Origin: Candidatus Latescibacterota bacterium
GTDB taxonomy: Bacteria; Latescibacterota; UBA2968; UBA8231
Direction of reading: 5' to 3'
DNA: 20,105 nt
NCBI GenBank assembly: GCA_022825185.1
Contig: JAJDYK010000286.1
Coordinates: 1 to 20,105, forward strand
The notes beneath the pieces were generated by a model. The model searched no databases and was not told where the DNA came from. It saw nothing but the letters and a program-made list of their open reading frames with translations. How positions within the stretch are numbered: the first letter of the stretch is position 1; every line of letters starts with the position of its first letter. A program made the position numbers and the translations under genes. Below, piece by piece: positions 16,401 through 20,105 of this stretch.

Positions 16401-18719
16401 ATCGCGGACGGCCTGGACACCTTCGCTGGGAGCGCCCAGCGTGAACCGGATCGTCTCAGCCTTCGGAGCGGGTTCCGCCAAGGTAGCCTTGACCGAAATA
16501 GAAGCCGAATCGCCGCTTTCGCGGACCGACGACTGACTCACGCTCACACTAGCGACCGAAGTCGTGGGAGCCGGCTTCTCACCGATCTCAAAGTTGTAGG
16601 TCAGCGCCGCGCTTTCGGCAGGAAGCGCGTCGCCCGTATCGCCGTCAACCACTGTATAGACGATCGAGGCCTCTCCGGCTACCGTCGGCGTACCCGAAAT
16701 CATCCGCGTGGCCGCGTCAAACGACAGGCCATCAGGCAGGCTGGCCGAGACGCTGTACGTCAACGTGCCATCGCCCGTAGCTTCCGGCAGTTCCTGCTCC
16801 AGCGCCGTGCCAACCACGCCTTCAATGACCGTGTCCGATGCGGCTACATCGTCTTCCGTGAAGGAAGGCGTCATATCCACCGGAGCACCTGGATCTGCCC
16901 TCACGCCAGTGTCTTTCAGCGTGATCGTCGCCTTCGAAACTTCGATATCATCGCCGATTTCGTTCTTGGGCTTGTTGGTGGACTTGATGATGATCGTTTC
17001 GTCCTTGTCCTCAATCCCGTCGTCCACTGGGGTGATGTCAACCGTCGTCGAGCCACTTACTTCGCCGGCCGGAATAGTCACCGAACGAATGACGGCAGTG
17101 TAATCCACATCGCGCGTCGCCGTGGCACCATCACCCAAGCGGGGATCAGCAGTGGGAATCATATTACCCAAGACCAACGTCAGCTTCGCGTCGTCCTCTA
17201 ACAGCGCGCCGTTTAAGGTCGCGGTGATCGTAACCTCCGTCTCACCCGCGTCCTCCATTACATTAGCAGGCTCCGCCGACAGCGTTATATCCGTGCTAGG
17301 CACGTCGGTATCGACGATCATGACGGTCGCCGTTTGCTCGGTATCACCGACTTTGGCTTTCACGTCAATTTCTATAGTACCCGTATTGTCGAAGGGAGTA
17401 AGGGTAAGCGTCGCCTTCCCCGTGGTCTCACCGGCTATAATTGTGAGATCAGTGAATGACGCAGTGTAATGTATATCGCGGGTACCGCCTCGTGAGGCTG
17501 GAATAGAGAAGGTCACCGCCTCGTCTTTCGTCACGGCTCTCGCCAGTGTAATGTTCAGCGCGATTTCCCTCACCCCAAGTTCCTCGCGTATCATGGCAGG
17601 AGAAGGTTTGAGGCCATCGGCACCACCATCACCACCTTTGAGCTCAGAGATTGTAGCTGTCGATATCAGGAGGTGGCTGGGAATGATCTCTATCTCTGCC
17701 TCTTCCCTTGTATCAGCAGCAGTAGCACCATCCGTGGTCCCGTCAGCAGCCTCATCCTCGGTGGTAGCGGGATCATCCGTCGTCGCAGACGTCAAATTGT
17801 CGTACCGGAGGTCCGTAGAGGCAGGTGTCCCGATCCCGATCCAGCGGGGACCCTTTTTGGGATCAAGCGTAAACGTCGCCGTCCCCGACACCCTATTCCT
17901 TGGAATGGTTACAGTGGGCAGACTCGGTAGATTGTAATCCGTATCGCGTATCCCTTCAACGTTGTTCGGAGCAGCCGGAGCTTCGAACGTAAGCGCATCA
18001 CCACCAGGAGAAGCGGTCCCTCTAACAACCAGAGGAATAGCCAGCGCTTTTTTTACGAGCTCGCCGTCTATGGTCGCTGTCACTGTGACCGTAGTGGAAC
18101 CAGCCTCTTGACTTAGCGTGGCAGGGTTAAACGACAGGCTGATCCGATCCGTAGCCTGGTCGTTGTCGATCAGAAGAAATGAGGTCCCCGTGACATCAGG
18201 GCCGCCGGTACCAGAGGTGCCAGTGATCCAGATCTTGAGGTTGGCGGTGCCGTCGTCGGTATGGGAATTACCAATGATATTGTCATCAAGGGGAGTGAAG
18301 GTAATCGTACCCGTTGTCGTTGCGGCTGCGGCTGCACCTGCTGCAAAAGTGAGGCTGGGCAGCGTTATGAGGTAGCGATCAAATTCCCCGTCGGCTGGGG
18401 CGGCTAGAGGATCACCAGTTAGAGCCCCTTTTCGGCTCCCGAAGTCAGCTTTTCCACCGGTACCAAAGGCGGGAGCGTCGGTTACGGTTTCTGCGGTCTG
18501 ACCGAAATCCAACACTACACTCGTAGCGTTAGCCAAAGCACCGGTGGTTTTGGCTGTAACCGTGATCGTAGTAGCGCCAGCCTCCTCGCGCACGGACGAT
18601 TTGTCCAACGACAGAGTAATCTGTGCCTGCGCTTCCCCGGCCCATCCCAGCATCAAGCCAAACGCCAGCAACCAAGGCACGTAGGCCAAGCGCCGGATTA
18701 ACAACTTCGTGTGTATCAT
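13443..18719 (-). CDS. Giant secreted multi-domain protein C with Calx-beta, Fn3, dockerin-like, cohesin-like and T9SS-type domains (1758 aa)
   Basis: The largest paralogue. Signal peptide 1-32 ([20 protein letters not shown], cleavage near AQAQ). Calx-beta-like modules at about 33-187, 190-345, 365-470, 475-603; putative Ig 620-713; Calx-beta-like 722-832 and 838-947; putative Ig 958-1046; linker [13 protein letters not shown]; putative Ig 1078-1152; Fn3-like 1157-1258; a helical insert about 1262-1325; Fn3-like 1335-1437 ('[14 protein letters not shown]...YTYQVRPFD'). Residues 1455-1513 hold a duplicated dockerin-like motif ([14 protein letters not shown] and [14 protein letters not shown]). 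Residues 1524-1650 resemble a cohesin ([29 protein letters not shown]). The sorting domain is 1667-1758. The SD GGGGAGG lies seven bases before the ATG, and a consensus promoter lies about 165 bases upstream. A surface scaffold or adhesin exported by Sec and T9SS is inferred. Confidence 0.85.
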   Translation of the reverse strand: MIHTKLLIRRLAYVPWLLAFGLMLGWAGEAQAQITLSLDKSSVREEAGATTITVTAKTTGALANATSVVLDFGQTAETVTDAPAFGTGGKADFGSRKGALTGDPLAAPADGEFDRYLITLPSLTFAAGAAAAATTTGTITFTPLDDNIIGNSHTDDGTANLKIWITGTSGTGGPDVTGTSFLLIDNDQATDRISLSFNPATLSQEAGSTTVTVTATIDGELVKKALAIPLVVRGTASPGGDALTFEAPAAPNNVEGIRDTDYNLPSLPTVTIPRNRVSGTATFTLDPKKGPRWIGIGTPASTDLRYDNLTSATTDDPATTEDEAADGTTDGATAADTREEAEIEIIPSHLLISTATISELKGGDGGADGLKPSPAMIREELGVREIALNITLARAVTKDEAVTFSIPASRGGTRDIHYTASFTDLTIIAGETTGKATLTLTPFDNTGTIEIDVKAKVGDTEQTATVMIVDTDVPSTDITLSAEPANVMEDAGETEVTITATLNGALLEDDAKLTLVLGNMIPTADPRLGDGATATRDVDYTAVIRSVTIPAGEVSGSTTVDITPVDDGIEDKDETIIIKSTNKPKNEIGDDIEVSKATITLKDTGVRADPGAPVDMTPSFTEDDVAASDTVIEGVVGTALEQELPEATGDGTLTYSVSASLPDGLSFDAATRMISGTPTVAGEASIVYTVVDGDTGDALPAESAALTYNFEIGEKPAPTTSVASVSVSQSSVRESGDSASISVKATLAEPAPKAETIRFTLGAPSEGVQAVRDVDFSATLGGNVAIAEGATEATTSLTLVPIDNMNEDGNRVLGVHATASGGSASADITIADDETASTSISLSADPHTVSESADVTSITITATLDGKVLDAAAEVTLAVDPASEATRDVDYSALFNPILTIPAGAVSGSINLLIDPTSDTADEGNETITLIGMIEGLADGSGLITIADYEMMEPDMEPLAFAEGAMIDAIEATAGTAIADMVLPEATVGEGDITYSTSELPAGLSFDAETRTLSGTPEAEGTTEVTYTATAGDASVELTFSIMVNPMLDFGDLGALFGLFNEGAGKANPAQDDGSGALQLTVGVPVELTLPEIPGGTGQKTYTMSGLPAGLSFDAATRTISGTPTEEGMAVVILTVTDAVGATGQVPFPVAVVQPPLDAPGNLVAEDYRGADGQGDQGGFVMLSWELSDQHDSIDGYRIFRALPVLGNEMVPWAMVDAVPGVERGVAIVATLDNVSTRWGIAAESGGRTTHGAAKAVFASGDNPYELMAETMTASREAAQAGDGPVFATLLPEALAYAQGVAPKLNLIGSVISSAVTMTEEPVRAIDNIAPLAVPSLSVLDAPNDQGNRIVLTWTLSPSDQLLQGVIAGAIGPTAVEPVVGVHGYSIHRRAAGEDEFVNIAQVDAGVTSYVDETALNGVHYTYQVRPFDLDNETGSDIEQTAMAVRNSVLDSEGRAIFGLFGADNRIGFDDFFIFADNFGLTAEDAGFDPAFDLAPSAAIDFDDFFVFADNFGRSIAAAGKRVPMLAGMNADARMYLDARTALPNVGEDFVLDVRLADFAAIKGYGLQVQYEAEKLEFVQVLTDQPLGGSELATPQVLADQAGVLTVAAHGDIVSDGEVMLSLVFRPTTEIENTVIEITDNQTYDSEFGFNRLALPAPVQVQTRPEVFSLANNYPNPFNPATTIKYALPQAADVELTVYNVLGQPVRTLVAEHQSAGRYVVEWDAANDSGHSLSSGMYFYRLEAGGEFLETKKMLLLK
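13770..14150 (-). other. Cohesin-like domain of protein C
   Basis: Residues about 1524-1650 read as a beta-sandwich with cohesin-type strands: '[20 protein letters not shown]', '[17 protein letters not shown]', '[10 protein letters not shown]' and '[14 protein letters not shown]'. Cohesins bind dockerins. The assignment is by pattern only; a profile search is needed to separate cohesin from other carbohydrate-binding sandwiches. Confidence 0.5.
14172..14378 (-). other. Duplicated dockerin-like segment of protein C
   Basis: Two copies of a 20-residue motif ending DFDDFF(I/V)FADNFG lie about 35 residues apart (residues about 1460-1513). This is the two-fold repeat typical of dockerin-type calcium segments, although the first half of each loop has few acidic ligands ([10 protein letters not shown] and [11 protein letters not shown]). 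Confidence 0.6.
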
Positions 18720-18820
18720 TACTCAACCTCCCCAGGGAAAGCGTCCCTGATTAAGAAAGTGGTATAAGAAGATGGATTTGCGTTAAACCCACTTAAACTA
18801 CTCGTTTTTGCGTTTTTCAT
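18719..18820 (-). CDS. Possible 33-codon leader ORF overlapping the start of gene C
   Basis: An ATG at 18820 opens a 33-codon frame ([12 protein letters not shown]..., ending AFPGEVE) that stops at TAA (18721-18719), overlapping the ATG of gene C in TAATG. A purine-rich GAAAGGGGGC lies just before its ATG. It lies within the transcript expected from the consensus promoter at 18883-18911, so translating ribosomes could reinitiate on gene C. The codons for PGEVE coincide with the SD of gene C, and related leaders share only those last codons. It may therefore be chance. No homologue is recognised. Confidence 0.3.
   Translation of the reverse strand: MKNAKTSSLSGFNANPSSYTTFLIRDAFPGEVE
18734..18750 (-). 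promoter_or_regulatory. Short stem-loop directly upstream of the SD of gene C
   Basis: CAGGGA and TCCCTG form a 6-bp stem with a 5-base loop that ends immediately before the GGGGAGG SD of gene C. Genes A and B have a different inverted repeat at this place. It may modulate ribosome access; no experiment supports this. Confidence 0.35.
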
Positions 18821-18847
18821 ACGCCCCCTTTCGCGGCTTTTTCATTC

Positions 18848-18865
18848 ATAACGCTGACGCGTTAT
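18848..18865 (-). promoter_or_regulatory. 7-bp inverted repeat near the predicted transcript start of gene C
   Basis: ATAACGC and GCGTTAT flank a 4-base spacer about 10-30 bases downstream of the expected transcription start. It could be an operator or a 5' stem-loop of the mRNA. Confidence 0.35.
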
Positions 18866-18882
18866 CCTATACAATAGAGTTA

Positions 18883-18911
18883 ATTATACCGAGAAAAAAT
18901 AGAAGTGTCAA
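18883..18911 (-). promoter_or_regulatory. Consensus sigma-70-type promoter for gene C
   Basis: On the - strand TTGACA (18911-18906) and TATAAT (18888-18883) are both exact consensus hexamers with the optimal 17-base spacing. An A/T-rich stretch (TATTTAAAGGGTAATTAATT) lies just upstream, like an UP element. The transcript would start near 18876 and carry a leader of about 155 bases before gene C. Confidence 0.75.
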
Positions 18912-19037
18912 GAATTAATTACCCTTTAAATACCTTAGCTAAAATGCCCTTTATCCCCTGTAAAGACAGTGCCTTTTGCAACGGCGCGGGAGCGCTGACG
19001 CCCTTTCAACACAAGCCGTCAACGCGGCAAAGGTTAT

Positions 19038-19067
19038 AATGTAGGGGATAATAAAGCTGCGTGTCAA
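19038..19067 (-). promoter_or_regulatory. Second, weaker promoter-like pair
   Basis: TTGACA (19067-19062) and TACATT (19043-19038) lie 18 bases apart on the - strand. It points towards gene C about 320 bases away and could give a longer leader or a small RNA. Only the -35 hexamer is exact. Confidence 0.35.
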
Positions 19068-19159
19068 GAGGTCCATACGCTGGGAACGTTTGCCCGCCGA
19101 GCGTCCTACCGCTTGCCCACGAGCCGCGATGCCAGCGGCCTTGGAATTTCACCCGTCGT

Positions 19160-19630
19160 TCACTCCTGTGACTCGTACGATTCAGACGCCTCGGCCACCC
19201 GCTCCCCCGCATCCACCCGATACGAAAACCCCGCCCGTAGCGTCTCCAACACCCCATTCAGCCGCGCCTGCTCCTGCTCCAACCGCCCCAGCCGCTCCGG
19301 CAACGTCTCCAACACCCCATTCAGCCGCGCCTGTTCCTGCTCCTGCCTTCCCAGCCGCTCATCCAGCCGCGCCTGCCCTTCCTCCAGTCGCCCCAACCGC
19401 TCAGACAGCGTCTCCAACACCTCATTCATCCGCGCCTGCTCCTGCTCCAGCCGCCCCAGCCGCTCATCCAGTTTGTCCTGCCGTTCCAAAAGCATCCGCA
19501 TGTCGGCGCGAATGTCTCGCATATCGGCGCGAATATCCCGCACTGTATTCAGTATGAAGGCCGCCAACGTAATGAAAACGCTCGCCAAGGCGATACCGAC
19601 GGCTATAACGGTCCAGTCGCCACTATCCAC
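19160..19630 (-). CDS. Membrane-anchored coiled-coil protein with 21-residue repeats
   Basis: A 156-aa protein starting with GTG at 19630, eight bases after the SD GGGAGGA. One N-terminal membrane helix (about 6-28, TVIAVGIALASVFITLAAFI) is followed by a long coiled coil (about 30-135): DIRADMRDIRADM, then repeats of 'LGRLEQEQARLNGVLETL' with a period of 21 residues (three heptads) and one 14-residue unit. The C-terminal tail (AGERVAEASESYESQE) is acidic. Its start overlaps the stop of the upstream small gene by 8 bases, so both are coupled. Function is unknown; the shape suggests a tethered oligomeric rod or spacer. I do not recognise a named family. Confidence 0.7.
   Translation of the reverse strand: MDSGDWTVIAVGIALASVFITLAAFILNTVRDIRADMRDIRADMRMLLERQDKLDERLGRLEQEQARMNEVLETLSERLGRLEEGQARLDERLGRQEQEQARLNGVLETLPERLGRLEQEQARLNGVLETLRAGFSYRVDAGERVAEASESYESQE
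19241..19450 (-). repeat. 63-bp direct repeats inside the coiled-coil gene
   Basis: The motif CGTCTCCAACACC recurs at 19241, 19304 and 19409 on the + strand, each time followed by a similar stretch of about 30 bases. The first step is 63 bases and the second 105 (63 + 42). The steps are multiples of 21 bases, so the coiled-coil heptad phase is kept. The nearly identical DNA suggests recent unit duplication. Confidence 0.75.
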
Positions 19631-19841
19631 GAAAACGTCCTCCCGGTTCTATCCCGGTCAAACCCCTTTCACGCATCCTCTCAATTGACCCCTTCATACG
19701 CCCCTGCTGCCTCTCCAGATGATCCACCTGATCCGACAGCCTATATATCTGGTCGCGCATCCTATCGAAGCGGGCGTTCCACACTTCATTGAATATGGCC
19801 AATATAAATACAAAGCCAACTACAATTACGATACCCTCCAT
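19623..19841 (-). CDS. Small membrane-anchored coiled-coil protein (72 aa)
   Basis: The ATG at 19841 is preferred over an in-frame upstream ATG because AGGAGG lies eight bases before it. The protein has an N-terminal membrane helix (about 2-18, EGIVIVVGFVFILAIF) and a charged amphipathic helix (FDRMRDQIYRLSDQVDHLER) with heptad spacing up to about residue 55. Its last codons contain the SD and start of the next gene, which has the same TM-plus-coiled-coil plan. The two products may associate through their coiled coils. No named family is recognised; the existence of the gene is supported by the SD and coupling. Confidence 0.65.
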   Translation of the reverse strand: MEGIVIVVGFVFILAIFNEVWNARFDRMRDQIYRLSDQVDHLERQQGRMKGSIERMRERGLTGIEPGGRFRG

Positions 19842-19895
19842 AGCAGGTACCTCCTCTAAGACCATTAGCAAATATCACCGACCCCAATCCGTATG

Positions 19896-20105
19896 TCAAC
19901 CAGCCCGCTGCCGCTGCCGCCAAGCCCTCACCACCACAATCCCAACCACAATCAACCCCACCACCCCCGCCGCCCGCGCCCAAGCCAACACCGGCGAAAA
20001 ATAGCGAAATTCTACCTCGTGTTCCCCAGCCGACAACGCCACGCCCTTCCATATATAATGTACACGCAACATCTCGGCCTCCTCCCCATCCACCCACACC
20101 GACCA
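19896..20105 (-). CDS. C-terminus of a YfhO-like membrane protein (5'-truncated by the window)
   Basis: The frame is open to the right end of the window, so only the last 69 residues are visible. It reads WSVWVDGEEAEMLRVHYIWK, then GVALSAGEHEVEFRYFSPVL, a membrane helix (AGVVGLIVVGIVVVRAW) and a basic end. 'W.v.VDG....llr.n...rgV.lpaGeH.VefrY.P' followed by a final TM helix is the characteristic C-terminal end of YfhO-type and related polytopic membrane glycosyltransferase-like proteins. It lies 54 bases upstream of the small coiled-coil gene and may share its transcript. The family call rests on this tail only. Confidence 0.6.
   Translation of the reverse strand, partial: WSVWVDGEEAEMLRVHYIWKGVALSAGEHEVEFRYFSPVLAWARAAGVVGLIVVGIVVVRAWRQRQRAG

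Larger units (their letters stand above)
18722..19159. other. Intergenic region upstream of gene C
   Basis: A 438-base stretch without a long gene. It is more A/T-rich than its surroundings. It holds the consensus promoter at 18883-18911, a second promoter-like pair at 19038-19067, the possible leader ORF and small inverted repeats. A short GC stem (GCCGC/GCGGC at 19123-19139) follows the coiled-coil gene but lacks a U-tract. I see no tRNA or known riboswitch. Confidence 0.6.

Noticed and set aside
7154..18603. Recurrent short similarities (GTCCTCGCG, GTGTAGTCC, GCGCGTCGC) along the - strand genes, resembling dispersed DNA repeats
   Set aside because: They fall in frame at the conserved Calx-beta residues REDAG and RD(V/L)DYT, so they reflect repeated protein modules and not a CRISPR array or mobile repeat.
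19035..19040. A TATAAT on the + strand as a promoter
   Set aside because: No -35 hexamer at 16-18 bases upstream and no + strand gene follows.

Overview
The window looks like a piece of an uncultured bacterial genome from the FCB (Fibrobacterota-Chlorobiota-Bacteroidota) side of the tree, for example a Latescibacterota-like lineage. That placement is inference. It rests on a GldF/GldG-type ABC operon, on three very large secreted proteins that end in a type IX secretion (T9SS) type A / FlgD-like sorting domain with the NPFNPATTI motif, and on duplicated dockerin-like repeats. No rRNA, tRNA, CRISPR array, transposase or phage gene is visible.

Left part (1-4711, + strand): a tightly packed three-gene operon. 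It holds the C-terminal part of an ABC-2/GldF-type permease, a double-length GldG-like auxiliary protein that carries two GldG modules in tandem, and a DUF4340-like protein. Both junctions are 4-base stop/start overlaps (TTGA and GTGA). The operon converges on the next block at a perfect 13-bp bidirectional terminator.

Middle part (4817-18721, - strand): a tandem family of three secreted multi-domain proteins (1758, 1340 and 1087 aa in transcription order). They share an almost identical signal peptide, ribosome-binding leader and C-terminal sorting domain, but have different arrays of Calx-beta-like and putative-Ig modules between. The largest also has two Fn3-like domains, a duplicated dockerin-like segment and a cohesin-like domain. 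Between the 1758- and 1340-aa genes lie a collapsed relic of a further family member (a start region joined to a damaged sorting domain) and a two-gene unit: a DUF5678-like protein overlapping a retropepsin-like aspartic protease. Related stem-loop terminators with an AGGGCCTC core punctuate the array. A consensus sigma-70-type promoter (TTGACA-N17-TATAAT) precedes the 1758-aa gene.

Right part (18722-20105, - strand): a 438-base intergenic region with promoter signals and a possible 33-codon leader ORF. Beyond it are two overlapping genes for small membrane-anchored coiled-coil proteins, and the C-terminus of a YfhO-like membrane protein that runs off the window.

Working picture (inference): the large proteins are exported by Sec, routed to T9SS by their C-terminal domain, and act at the cell surface as calcium-stabilised adhesion or scaffold proteins. 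The array has changed by duplication, module exchange and deletion. The GldFG-type operon next to it may be a functional neighbour, but the two blocks are convergent and not co-transcribed.
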